Assembly: GCF_040026395.1 (NCBI RefSeq)
Contig: NZ_CP157278.1
Location: 2,604,001-2,668,000 of the forward strand
Source of the DNA: Pedobacter lusitanus
Lineage (GTDB): Bacteria > Bacteroidota > Bacteroidia > Sphingobacteriales > Sphingobacteriaceae
Reading direction: 5' to 3'
DNA: 64,000 bases
Below are positions 16,507 to 25,258 of this stretch, piece after piece; the stretch's first letter is position 1, and each line of letters opens with the position of its first letter. A model generated the notes under the pieces. It saw only the letters and a program-made list of their open reading frames with translations, did not search any database and had not been told where the DNA came from. The position numbers and the translations under genes were made by a program.

Positions 16507-18702
16507 TTATTTTGAGGAAGCCTGCGATGTTTCTGATAACATTTTCAGAAACTCACGGACTTCCTGAAAATTTCTTAAATAATATCTTGCTGCAGAAATA
16601 TTGCTGCCAACTTTAATGGTATAGTCTTCTGGTTTAAGTGCCTTAAAAATATCCTCATCTGTATGATCATCACCTAAAGCAATGATAAAATCAGGATGCT
16701 GGTCATGCAACCAGGCTAAAGTAGCCTTACCTTTATTAACTTCTATATTTTTAAATTCTATGACCTTATTACCCGGCATCATTTGTAAGCCTTTATCTGC
16801 AACAGTTGCTGCAAGATGATTGGTAATTTCATTAGCTCTGAGCTCTCCAAGACCTTCTTCAGCCTTGCGGTAATGCCAGACCAGTGAATAACTTTTATCT
16901 TCAGTGAAAGAGCCTGGAGTACGGTCGGTATAAGTATCCAGTACTGTTCTGATCTCCTGTTTCCATTGATCAGTAAGTAAGGGCAAAGATTTCCATTCCT
17001 GCTGATAGTGTTTCTGCCAGGCACCATGCTCTGCAATCAGATCTATTTTCAGATGCCCAAACCATTCCTCAAGCGTTTCATGCCTGCGTCCACTCACTAT
17101 AACGACCCTATTTAAGGGATCAGCAGCTAACTGTCTGAGTATACGGTATAATTCTTCGTCAGGCGATGCCTTATTGATATCACCATTAAAACCAACAAGC
17201 GTACCATCATAATCAAGGAATATATATCTGTCAGCAGCTTTACTATAAGCTGCTGCAATCTGTTCTTTTATTGCCCTTACAGCATGTTTGGTTAATAGTG
17301 ATTCTTGCATATGTTTAACTTCTTCCAATTTATCCATAAAATTCTTTACCCAGAGATAGATGTCAAATTTCCTGACAATCCCTCTCATCACGGACATCCG
17401 TACCCTTTGCTCCTCAACAGACATATTGAGTCCTTCTACAATCGCTCTCATCACCTCACCAATATTGTTGGGATTTACGATCAATGCATCATTCAGTTCT
17501 TTGGAGGCTCCAGCCATTTCACTTAAAATAAGTACCCCCGTATTATCTGTTCTGCTAGCCACATATTCTTTACTGACCAGGTTCATTCCATCACGCATAG
17601 GTGTAACCAGACAAATATCTGCAGTACTATATAATGCAGATAAAAACTCAACAGGAAAAGAACGGTAAAAATAATGGACGGGCAACCAGTTTAAAGTTCT
17701 GAAGCGGGCATTGATATTTCCCACCAGCTGATCAATCTGATCCTTTAGTTCTTTATATTGCGCAACCGTATCCCTTGAGGGAACAACAATCATATACAAT
17801 GATAACCGATCGGCATATTCAGGATGAGTCTCCAGCAATAATTCATAAGCCTGCAAACGCTGCAATATCCCTTTACTGTAATCCAGCCTGTCAATTGTTA
17901 AAATAACTTTGCAGTTATGCATCGTTTCCTTCAGAGAGATGACATGCTCTGCTACAACAGGATCATGAACAAGGTTCTCAAATTTACCAGCATCTATCCC
18001 CATAGGGAAAGCCTCTACAACAAGCTGCCTGTCTTTATAAGTGATTACATTATCTGATATTTTTGCAGCAGATATACGTGAAGCTGCACTCAGAAAATGT
18101 CTCACATCATCAAATGTATGGAAACCCAGTAAATCTGCTCCAAACATTCCGTTAATTAATTCTTCCCTCCAGGGAATCAGACGAAACATTTCATAAGAAG
18201 GAAAAGGAATATGCTGGAAAAAACCGATCGTCACATGGGGCTGTATATTCCTGATACGTTCGGAAAGCAATAAAAGCTGATAATCATGTATCCATATCGT
18301 ATCCCCTTCATTAAGATGAGCAGTAACCACATCTTTAAACTTACCGTTTACCTTTTGGTAGGAATCCCAGTATACCTGTTCAAAATGGGCATAGGTAACC
18401 ATATAATGAAAAACCGGCCATAAAACTTCGTTGGAGAAACCTTCGTAATAAAGATTAATTTCATCAGGAGTTAAAAATACCGGAATCAGATTCAAAGCAG
18501 CAAGCTTTTCAGTCACTTCCTGCTGCCTTTCCAGCGGAATCTCAATTCCCGGCCAGCCTATCCAGATATTATTTCCTTTTTTATATACCGATCCTAAACC
18601 GGTAGCAAGCCCTCCTTCACTTGGACTCAGGAGATACTCCCCATTTTCTTCAACAATTTTTACGGGTAATCGATTAGAAACTATAATTGTTTTATTTACC
18701 AT
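16507..18702 (-). CDS. Bifunctional trehalose-6-phosphate synthase/phosphatase
   Basis: A 731-residue fusion that makes trehalose from UDP-glucose and glucose 6-phosphate. The N-terminal GT20 domain (about 1-470, OtsA-like) begins IIVSNRLPVKI, contains the glucose-6-phosphate loop SEGGLATGLGSV and has the typical VLILSEMAGASKEL near 400. The C-terminal HAD phosphatase (about 485-725, OtsB-like) has nucleophile motif DYDGT near 497 and the acidic motif GDDHTDED. Both halves look intact, so two steps are coupled in one cytosolic protein. It converges on the GH15 gene. Trehalose is a known osmo- and cold-protectant; no osmotic control site was identified here. Confidence 0.93.
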   Translation of the reverse strand: MVNKTIIVSNRLPVKIVEENGEYLLSPSEGGLATGLGSVYKKGNNIWIGWPGIEIPLERQQEVTEKLAALNLIPVFLTPDEINLYYEGFSNEVLWPVFHYMVTYAHFEQVYWDSYQKVNGKFKDVVTAHLNEGDTIWIHDYQLLLLSERIRNIQPHVTIGFFQHIPFPSYEMFRLIPWREELINGMFGADLLGFHTFDDVRHFLSAASRISAAKISDNVITYKDRQLVVEAFPMGIDAGKFENLVHDPVVAEHVISLKETMHNCKVILTIDRLDYSKGILQRLQAYELLLETHPEYADRLSLYMIVVPSRDTVAQYKELKDQIDQLVGNINARFRTLNWLPVHYFYRSFPVEFLSALYSTADICLVTPMRDGMNLVSKEYVASRTDNTGVLILSEMAGASKELNDALIVNPNNIGEVMRAIVEGLNMSVEEQRVRMSVMRGIVRKFDIYLWVKNFMDKLEEVKHMQESLLTKHAVRAIKEQIAAAYSKAADRYIFLDYDGTLVGFNGDINKASPDEELYRILRQLAADPLNRVVIVSGRRHETLEEWFGHLKIDLIAEHGAWQKHYQQEWKSLPLLTDQWKQEIRTVLDTYTDRTPGSFTEDKSYSLVWHYRKAEEGLGELRANEITNHLAATVADKGLQMMPGNKVIEFKNIEVNKGKATLAWLHDQHPDFIIALGDDHTDEDIFKALKPEDYTIKVGSNISAARYYLRNFQEVREFLKMLSETSQASSK

Positions 18703-18909
18703 GCTATAGTTTAATTAACCTGTTTTATTACATATTGTTTTAATTTTTATGTATTAAAGAAATTACACCAATTCACACAAGCATAGTCTAACTGTTGACA
18801 ACTATCTGATTGTTAGCAAATAAACAACAAATAATTAATGTATCTTTAACATAATCACCTTAATTTTAGGAAACCTGAATACGGGTTGTTAATCTAACAC
18901 CAATAACGT

Positions 18910-19383
18910 ATGACCTGGAAAAAATTCAATGGCGAAGTAATCCACTTGCCGATTTTAGAAGAAGTAGAAAAAGCGATTATCAGAGAAACCGAAAATGGCT
19001 ATCATCTTAAAGTATGCGTTGGTACAGATTCGCAGGTAAAAGGTGCATTCACAGATTTTGCTACAGTGATTGTTTTATTGAGAGAACAACATGGAGGATT
19101 TATGTATATCCACCAGGAAAAAACCTCGCAAAAGATGAGTATCAAGGAAAGAATGCTGATCGAAGTACAGAAATCCATAGAAACAGCTTATGCGGTATGT
19201 GATCTGCTTGATCTATACGATGTAGATCTGGAAGTTCATGCAGACATCAATACCAATCCGATGTTCAAATCCAATAAAGCATTGAATGAGGCTATGGGTT
19301 ATATTCTAAGTATGGGGTTTATTTTCAAAGCTAAACCAGAGGCTTTTGCCAGCTCAACCTGTGCAGATAAAATGGTTCATTAG
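18910..19383 (+). CDS. YkuK family ribonuclease H-like protein (DUF458)
   Basis: A 157-residue protein of the YkuK/DUF458 family, which adopts an RNase H-like fold. The pattern CVGTDSQVKG ... FATVIVLL ... VDLEVHADINTNPMFKSNKALNEAMGYILSMGF fits, with Asp residues (GTDS near 41 and HADIN near 112) in positions expected for metal binding. The biochemical activity of the family is not established. It is transcribed alone after a 200-base AT-rich gap and converges on the DUF4468-like gene with a 10-base gap. Confidence 0.8.
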   Translation: MTWKKFNGEVIHLPILEEVEKAIIRETENGYHLKVCVGTDSQVKGAFTDFATVIVLLREQHGGFMYIHQEKTSQKMSIKERMLIEVQKSIETAYAVCDLLDLYDVDLEVHADINTNPMFKSNKALNEAMGYILSMGFIFKAKPEAFASSTCADKMVH

Positions 19384-19393
19384 CAAAACCGGC

Positions 19394-20026
19394 TTACCAG
19401 CTTTTAGTAGAAACTGTACCAGCGGGTTTGTTAAGCGGTTTGGCTTGCTGCACTGCAGACAGATATTCTTTGAATTCAGCAGCAAAGGCAGCCGATTGTC
19501 GGCCCGCATCACTCACATAAAAAGACCACTCTCCCGCGTTTAATTTACCCGGGCTTTTTTCTAGCGGTGACCCTTTAACTGTTGAAGGCACAAAATTGCC
19601 ATAGCGATCCCGGTGATAAGGAATAAATACAAAATCCGTTAGCCAGAATCTGTATTTTTCTCCTTTAATTTCAAAAGTAAGATTATACCATAATTCACCA
19701 GAGGGATGAGATAATACAAATGCCGTTTTATTAATTATAAATCTGCCACTTCTCTCAAAAAATGTACTGTCAGATTTTATCCCTGTCAGCTTTTTTTGCT
19801 TAAAAAACAATTTCGCCCTGTAAATCAAAGAGTCAACCGGCACAGAATTTCCGGTAATCACTTCATAATGGATATATTTTCCTCTTTCATCTTTTTCCAG
19901 GACTTCTCCTGTTTTTTTGATTTGTGCAGTTGAAGCTAATGAAACCGTCAGCAGTAACAGTAATAGAAAAACACCAGGCCTTCCAGCCTGATGCTTTTCA
20001 AAAGAATAGTTGAATTTAAAATGCAT
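19394..20026 (-). CDS. Exported protein, DUF4468-like
   Basis: A 210-residue secreted protein with a signal peptide (GVFLLLLLLTVSLASTAQ, cleavage after about residue 34). The mature part (GKYIHYEVITGNSVPVDSLIYRAKLFFKQ) resembles the DUF4468 TBP-like domain of Bacteroidota, but this match is by eye. Function is unknown. The start codon overlaps the end of the porin gene by 11 bases, so it is translationally coupled to the amt-porin operon. A shorter start closer to the hydrophobic core is possible. Confidence 0.6.
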   Translation of the reverse strand: MHFKFNYSFEKHQAGRPGVFLLLLLLTVSLASTAQIKKTGEVLEKDERGKYIHYEVITGNSVPVDSLIYRAKLFFKQKKLTGIKSDSTFFERSGRFIINKTAFVLSHPSGELWYNLTFEIKGEKYRFWLTDFVFIPYHRDRYGNFVPSTVKGSPLEKSPGKLNAGEWSFYVSDAGRQSAAFAAEFKEYLSAVQQAKPLNKPAGTVSTKSW

Positions 20027-21056
20027 ATACCGCAGCTAATGAAAATTGAGAAGCACTCTTTGTAGGATCAAGATTATTCTTAACAAACCGGGTAGTAGAA
20101 CCATTATCAAATCTAACCTCCGGAATAAAAGTCAATCCGCCAGCTTTTAAGTTAGCCGTTAAAGTAACAGACTTAACGTTCGAACCTTTTAGCTCAGGAA
20201 CATCCTTTGTTTCAAAATATTCTCCCCTCAGACCTAATGAAAAGTTTGTGGTAAAGGCATTCTGTAAATAAAGTGCAGCTCCGCTATACCCCCCGTTTTG
20301 ATTAGTTACGGAATAATCAGCTGCATTTAAACCGATCTTAACCTTTTCAGTTACCTGGTAGGCCGTAGTCAAATCGTAGATTGTCCCCGTTCCTGTAGCT
20401 CCGGCTGCCTTTCCAGTTAAAACATTCAGATAAGCAGTCCATCCATCTGCAGGAACAACAGTAAGCTGGGCGCCGAAATGTGTAACTCCATTCACATCTT
20501 TATAGACATTCCAGTCATTAAATAATCCCGCCATTAATGCAATTTTCGGAGAGAAAACATAATTGGCTCTTATACCTGCATTCTGAAATGGCCCGTTTGT
20601 GAACAGATAAGAAGTGGAGTAGTTGAAATTACCTGTAGGTACAATTACTTCATAACCAATAAATGTACTCATATATCCTGCTGTTACGGATAACTTACCA
20701 GTAACAGCGTATGACATATACAAATTCTGAATATGAAAAGAATTGTCAGCATTTCCCGTCTCTCCTTCGCCGTTAGGAATTGAACCATATTGTCCCCGTG
20801 GCCCGAAAGATAACTCTCCTACAAAAGATGCCTTTCCTGTTGTCTTCTTTAAAGCCAGATCAATCATTCCAATTGATACTGAGTTCTGATCATTCGCAAA
20901 GCTCGTCCCAATATTCGGCTTTCCGGAGAAATCATACTTGTAATAAACATCAGCCGATCCGGAAATCTGCAGCGGCGTTGATGTGGTCGTTTCCTGAGCA
21001 TACGTGGCAGCGCTCATGGTCAGGGCAGAAAGCGTGAATAAAGATCTAATTTTCAT
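20016..21056 (-). CDS. Outer membrane porin, BBP2/OmpL-like
   Basis: A 346-residue outer-membrane beta-barrel. The signal peptide is MKIRSLFTLSALTMSAATYAQ. Repeated amphipathic strands run to a C-terminal aromatic residue (SQFSLAAVYAF, terminal Phe), as expected for BAM substrates. The segment SADVYYKYDF ... DQNSVSIGMIDLALKKTTGKASFVGELSFGPRG fits the putative beta-barrel porin-2 family. It lies 42 bases downstream of the ammonium transporter gene, so a role in letting ammonium or small nitrogen compounds through the outer membrane is inferred from context. Confidence 0.8.
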   Translation of the reverse strand: MKIRSLFTLSALTMSAATYAQETTTSTPLQISGSADVYYKYDFSGKPNIGTSFANDQNSVSIGMIDLALKKTTGKASFVGELSFGPRGQYGSIPNGEGETGNADNSFHIQNLYMSYAVTGKLSVTAGYMSTFIGYEVIVPTGNFNYSTSYLFTNGPFQNAGIRANYVFSPKIALMAGLFNDWNVYKDVNGVTHFGAQLTVVPADGWTAYLNVLTGKAAGATGTGTIYDLTTAYQVTEKVKIGLNAADYSVTNQNGGYSGAALYLQNAFTTNFSLGLRGEYFETKDVPELKGSNVKSVTLTANLKAGGLTFIPEVRFDNGSTTRFVKNNLDPTKSASQFSLAAVYAF

Positions 21057-21098
21057 ATGGGTTGGTTAGGTTGGTTGCATGCAAAAGGTATAGTCAGC

Positions 21099-22481
21099 TC
21101 AGACTAATGGAGACTGCTCCATTTCAAGTCCGGTTGAAGCGACAATCAAAGTACCCTGAGTATATTTCTCATTATGCTGACTTGCATCAAGCCCTTCTTC
21201 TTCCTCTTCAGAAGTTACACGAATAGGCTGAATGACATTAATCAGTTTAAAAATCAGAAAAGACACTACAAAACTAAATACAGCTACAATCAGCACTCCT
21301 TTTAATTGTGTTAAAAAGAAATCCGCATTCCCGTAGAACAATCCATCAGCACCCGCTGGATTTACTGTTTTAGTCGCAAATACACCTGTCAGTAACATCC
21401 CAACAATTCCACCAACACCATGACATGGAAATACATCCAGTGTATCATCAAGACTGGTTTTAGATTTCCACATCACTGCCAGATTAGAAATAATCGCTGC
21501 AGCAACACCAATAAAAATACTATGTGGAATAGCCACAAAACCAGCTCCGGGAGTAATAGCTACAAGTCCAACTACCGCACCTATGCAAAAGCCAAGCACA
21601 GAAGGTTTTTTCCCTCTTAACACATCAAAAAACATCCAGGAAAGACCAGCAGCACCGGCAGCTATGTTTGTTGTAGCAAAAGCAGATACAGCTAAACTGT
21701 TTGCTCCTAATGCCGAACCAGCATTAAATCCAAACCAGCCAAACCATAAAAGTCCTGTACCAATTAATACATAAGGAATATTTGCAGGAGGAATTTCCTG
21801 ATGATCCTGGTGCACTTTTCTTCTTTTAAGTACAAGCGCTCCTGCGAGCGCTGCCATACCAGCCGAAATATGCACTACAGTTCCACCGGCAAAATCCAGT
21901 ACCCCCATTTTAAACAGGATACCGTCAGGATGCCATGTCCAGTGTGCCAGTGGCGAATAAACAAAAATAGCAAACAGAACAATGAACAGAATATAAGAGG
22001 TAAAACGAATACGTTCGGCAACAGCTCCCACGACTAACCCAGGAGTAATAATAGCAAACATCAACTGGAACAATGCAAATAAGGTTAATGGAATCGTTGG
22101 CGCAAGACTCCATGCCGGCCCGGAATTAACCCCCTGAAAAAACAGGAAAGTAGACGGATTTCCTATCAGACCATGAATACTTTCGCCAAAGGCGAGACTA
22201 AAGCCGACCGTCACCCATAATACACTGATTACACCCGCAGACACTATACTTTTAATCATAGTTGAGATCACATTTTTCCTGTGAACCATACCACCATAGA
22301 AAAAAGCAAGACCTGGTGTCATCAGAAACACTAAGGCCGTAGCTACTAAAATCCATGCAATATCAGCCGCATTGTATTTTCCCGCATCAAAATCAGCATG
22401 TAACGGAACAAAAAGCGCTGCGATTGAAACAATCGCAAGAATAATGAATGGAACAACCTGTTTAAATAGTACTTTACTCAT
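21099..22481 (-). CDS. amt: Ammonium transporter
   Basis: A 460-residue inner-membrane Amt/MEP channel for ammonium. The N-terminal hydrophobic segment is a cleavable or first membrane helix (VVPFIILAIVSIAALF). Next come FFYGGMVHRKNVISTM and VVHISAGMAALAGALVL, which carries one pore His. Later segments are ADGLFYGN and VFPCHGVGGIVGMLLTG, which carries the second pore His. The cytosolic tail is unusually acidic (TSEEEEEGLDASQHNEKYTQ). No glnK gene adjoins it, unlike in many bacteria. It heads an operon with the porin and DUF4468-like genes. A one-mismatch -7 element, TATTTTTA, lies upstream. Confidence 0.92.
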   Translation of the reverse strand: MSKVLFKQVVPFIILAIVSIAALFVPLHADFDAGKYNAADIAWILVATALVFLMTPGLAFFYGGMVHRKNVISTMIKSIVSAGVISVLWVTVGFSLAFGESIHGLIGNPSTFLFFQGVNSGPAWSLAPTIPLTLFALFQLMFAIITPGLVVGAVAERIRFTSYILFIVLFAIFVYSPLAHWTWHPDGILFKMGVLDFAGGTVVHISAGMAALAGALVLKRRKVHQDHQEIPPANIPYVLIGTGLLWFGWFGFNAGSALGANSLAVSAFATTNIAAGAAGLSWMFFDVLRGKKPSVLGFCIGAVVGLVAITPGAGFVAIPHSIFIGVAAAIISNLAVMWKSKTSLDDTLDVFPCHGVGGIVGMLLTGVFATKTVNPAGADGLFYGNADFFLTQLKGVLIVAVFSFVVSFLIFKLINVIQPIRVTSEEEEEGLDASQHNEKYTQGTLIVASTGLEMEQSPLV

Positions 22482-22520
22482 ATAATTTATGTTTTTATTG
22501 GTTTATTTGTTGATTTATCA

Positions 22521-22720
22521 TAAAAATAACAATAAAATTCAATAAAAAACAACACAAACAACCAATAAATACAAAAACGACAATACGAATCACATTAAAA
22601 TCAACAAAAATTCACAAAAACAAGTAATAAAAATTCATTATTCGAATTTTAACACAAAAACACCAGTAATAATTTAAAATAAATTCAAAAAACACATTAA
22701 AAATATATCATAATCGTTTT
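22521..22720. other. Non-coding, almost G-free A/C-rich tract upstream of amt
   Basis: Only six G occur in these 200 bases of plus strand, with many short ACAAAAA-type words. No reading frame or tRNA is visible. On the amt transcription strand this would be a U/G-rich, C-poor leader or spacer. It fills the gap between the divergent amt and SRPBCC genes. Confidence 0.6.
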
Positions 22721-22804
22721 TCTTCAGTTTTATGATAAAAATTACTAACAACCAATTTTTAAACTGTTTATAAGTAGATTGCATCTTTGCTGATCAGAAT
22801 ACAT

Positions 22805-23293
22805 ATGAAAGCCTTCCATCTCAAATTCTCTCAATTTCTTCCCATAACTTTGTCCGAAGCCTGGGATTTCTTTTCCTCTCCGGCAAACCTGGCTAAAATC
22901 ACTCCGGAAGAAATGGCTTTTACAGTCACTTCGCCTATGCAGCATGATCAGAAGATGTATGCAGGAATGATTATTACCTATAAGGTATCACCAGTGGCAG
23001 GCATTCAATTAAACTGGATGACAGAAATTACTCAGGTAAATGATTATCAATATTTTATTGATGAGCAGCGTTTTGGTCCATATAAATTCTGGCACCATCA
23101 GCACCACTTTAAACAGATACCTGGCGGTGTGGAGATGACAGATATACTTACCTATGGATTACCATTCGGATTTTTCGGAAATATAGCCAACAGGCTGTTC
23201 GTAGCCCGCAAATTACAGCAGATCTTTAATTTCAGAAAACAGAAGACAATTGAATTGTTTGGGGATTATACTATAGCAACAGCAGGCACATAG
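22805..23293 (+). CDS. SRPBCC family protein
   Basis: A 162-residue START-like ligand-binding protein. The opening KAFHLKFSQFLPITLSEAWDFFSSPANLAKITPEEM is typical of the SRPBCC group often annotated as cell-division inhibitor-like or cyclase/dehydrase-like proteins. The ligand is unknown. I chose ATG 22805 rather than the TTG 18 bases upstream, because CATCTTTG (22781-22788, one mismatch to the -7 element) overlaps that TTG. The 3' end overlaps the convergent radical SAM gene by 28 bases. Confidence 0.8.
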   Translation: MKAFHLKFSQFLPITLSEAWDFFSSPANLAKITPEEMAFTVTSPMQHDQKMYAGMIITYKVSPVAGIQLNWMTEITQVNDYQYFIDEQRFGPYKFWHHQHHFKQIPGGVEMTDILTYGLPFGFFGNIANRLFVARKLQQIFNFRKQKTIELFGDYTIATAGT

Positions 23294-24228
23294 GCCGACC
23301 CCTGCACAATCCCTCTTTTTTCGATTTCCTTATCAATATAAGTCTGAATAGACGATTTATTTAATCCCCAGTTCGGAGCAATCAATAAATCCCAGTCAGA
23401 AATACCAAACAGACGCTGAATAATTATATCCGGTCTCAGCAAAGGAATCAACTTACACAAGAGATCAGTATACTCTTCAAGTGTAAATAATTTGAAAGGT
23501 TCTTTCTTGTATTTAGCACCCATAATAGATCCTTCAACAATATGAAGATGGTGAAATTTAACAAACTTGATTTTCGGGAATCTGTTAATTTCATGAATAT
23601 ATTCAAGCATCATTTCTTCAGTTTCCCATGGAAAACCAAAAATCGTATGCACACAAAGATCTAATTTACTGTTATCGAGTAATTTTACCGCCTCTACAAA
23701 TTCACCATGACTGCATCCTCTGTTGATCTGATTTAAGGTTTCATCATAAATAGATTCCATTCCCATTTCCAGATCCACATCAAAACGATCAGTATAGCTT
23801 TCAAGCAATGCGACCTTTTCTGCATCAATACAATCAGGACGGGTCCCCACTGAGAAGCCAACAACATCTTCACTGTTAATAGACAATGCTTCATCGTACA
23901 TCATTTTCAGATAATGTACAGGTGCATAAGTGTTGGTATTGGGCTGAAAATAGACAATGAATTTATCCGCCTTATAAAAGCCTTTCCCACGCTCCATCCC
24001 CTGCTCCAGCTGTTCCCTGATGGTAGGTAACTTTCTGGAAAGCTCTGGTGTAAAAGAATCTACATTACAATAAGTACATCCTCCATAGCCTTTGCTGCCA
24101 TCACGGTTCGGACAGGTAAACCCGCCGTCAACAATCACTTTGAACACACGCTGTCCTTTATACTTCTCCTTAAGGTGAGTACCGTAATTATTATAACCTT
24201 TTATGCCTGAATCTAATGGAGTTCCCAA
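23266..24228 (-). CDS. Radical SAM protein, TIGR01212/YhcC family
   Basis: A 320-residue radical SAM protein of the YhcC family. The iron-sulfur ligands Cys39, Cys51 and Cys54 sit in GGFTCPNRDGSKGYGGCTYC, with the long first spacing typical of this family. Substrate and reaction are not established. A GTG at 24261 would extend it by 11 residues, but an exact -7 element (TATTTTTG, 24251-24258) covers that GTG. Transcription would then begin below it, so I chose the TTG at 24228 (MGTPLDSGIKGYNNYG), which matches the usual N-terminus of the family. Confidence 0.88.
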   Translation of the reverse strand: MGTPLDSGIKGYNNYGTHLKEKYKGQRVFKVIVDGGFTCPNRDGSKGYGGCTYCNVDSFTPELSRKLPTIREQLEQGMERGKGFYKADKFIVYFQPNTNTYAPVHYLKMMYDEALSINSEDVVGFSVGTRPDCIDAEKVALLESYTDRFDVDLEMGMESIYDETLNQINRGCSHGEFVEAVKLLDNSKLDLCVHTIFGFPWETEEMMLEYIHEINRFPKIKFVKFHHLHIVEGSIMGAKYKKEPFKLFTLEEYTDLLCKLIPLLRPDIIIQRLFGISDWDLLIAPNWGLNKSSIQTYIDKEIEKRGIVQGSAYVPAVAIV

Positions 24229-24250
24229 ATTGCTTATTTTTATTTTTTTG

Positions 24251-24258
24251 CAAAAATA
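24251..24258 (-). promoter_or_regulatory. -7 promoter element of YhcC-type gene
   Basis: Exact TATTTTTG on the minus strand, with a TTG 19 bases upstream of it as a possible -33 element. It decides the start codon of the gene ending at 23266. Confidence 0.6.
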
Positions 24259-24321
24259 CACCTTTTAATTTAAAGTTCAAGCCACAGGAAAGCAACATCT
24301 GGAGGAAAAGACCTGCTTCAG

Positions 24322-25107
24322 CTATTTAATCAAAGCCGGCAAATTCTCATTTTTGCCACCCTTAATAAACTCATTATAACTTTTCTTAATATAAATGATC
24401 ATTTCATAATCAGACATTTCTTCTGCCTGGGTACGTGATGGCCTGTATTTATTAACAAACTGTTGAAGTGCATCCCCTTTTAAAGAGGTAATACGGGAAA
24501 TCTTTGATTTTGAGAATACTTTATCCACATAATTATTATCCTCACTGGCCAGCAATGACTTTTGCAGTCTCGATGTCGGATTTTTATCCTTGCCCAGTAA
24601 ATTAATAAATTGCAGCACATCAATACCAGCTATGGCAGCTGTGCTATAGGTATTCACATTCCGGTCAGCGAAACGCGGAGACCTGACATATCCCGATTTT
24701 GAAATCAGTATATTCTGTATTTTCGGCTTCCTGTAGGCAAATACAGACCGAAAATCCTGCCTGTTTCGCAAAGAATCAAACTCATATTTATTTTTAGCCT
24801 CTATTTTCACTTCCTGCAAAATAAGAGGAACCGGGTCAAGGGGAACGATAATATTTCCTTTATCAGACTTCAGTGTAAAATAATAAGTAACGTAATTTGC
24901 ACGGCTAACCTTAACCACATCTCCCGTATTAATATTCGAAAGGCCAAAATCACCTTTAAGGTTAGTAAAGACAATTCCGTAACTCGTTGTAATGGTAGCA
25001 TTTTCAATCGGCATCCGGGTGTCTTTATCAATAACAGTACCCGTTATCCGCTGTGCAAAAAGATGATAAGAAGAAAAAACAAACACTAAAGTCCATATAA
25101 ATTTCAT
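24322..25107 (-). CDS. Secreted protein with carboxypeptidase-like regulatory domain
   Basis: A 261-residue exported protein. The signal peptide is MKFIWTLVFVFSSYHLFAQ. It is followed by a CarboxypepD_reg-like domain (about 20-100, ITGTVIDKDTRMPIENATITTSYGIVFTNLKGDFGLSNI). The rest is basic and helical with no family that I recognise. It resembles the protein at 963-2192 in architecture but not in its C-terminal half. It is monocistronic between the YhcC-type gene and an amino acid permease. Confidence 0.75.
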   Translation of the reverse strand: MKFIWTLVFVFSSYHLFAQRITGTVIDKDTRMPIENATITTSYGIVFTNLKGDFGLSNINTGDVVKVSRANYVTYYFTLKSDKGNIIVPLDPVPLILQEVKIEAKNKYEFDSLRNRQDFRSVFAYRKPKIQNILISKSGYVRSPRFADRNVNTYSTAAIAGIDVLQFINLLGKDKNPTSRLQKSLLASEDNNYVDKVFSKSKISRITSLKGDALQQFVNKYRPSRTQAEEMSDYEMIIYIKKSYNEFIKGGKNENLPALIK

Positions 25108-25191
25108 GCCTGCTGATTTAGGAAGATGTAAATAATATTATCATCTAAATTTAAGCAACTTCTAAATATTTTAGCGCACAAAACGACATTA

Positions 25192-25255
25192 ATACCAAAA
25201 AACTTAATCCGGGATGACAATGATCCTGATCAGACCGGATTAAGTTTTTTGGTAT
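25192..25255 (-). terminator. Long-stem terminator after amino acid permease
   Basis: A 21-bp perfect stem (arm begins TACCAAAAAACTTAATCCGG at 25193) encloses a 22-base loop that contains TGATC-ct-GATCA. It lies 4 bases beyond the permease stop codon. T6 on the minus strand completes an intrinsic terminator. Confidence 0.8.
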
Positions 25256-25258
25256 AAC

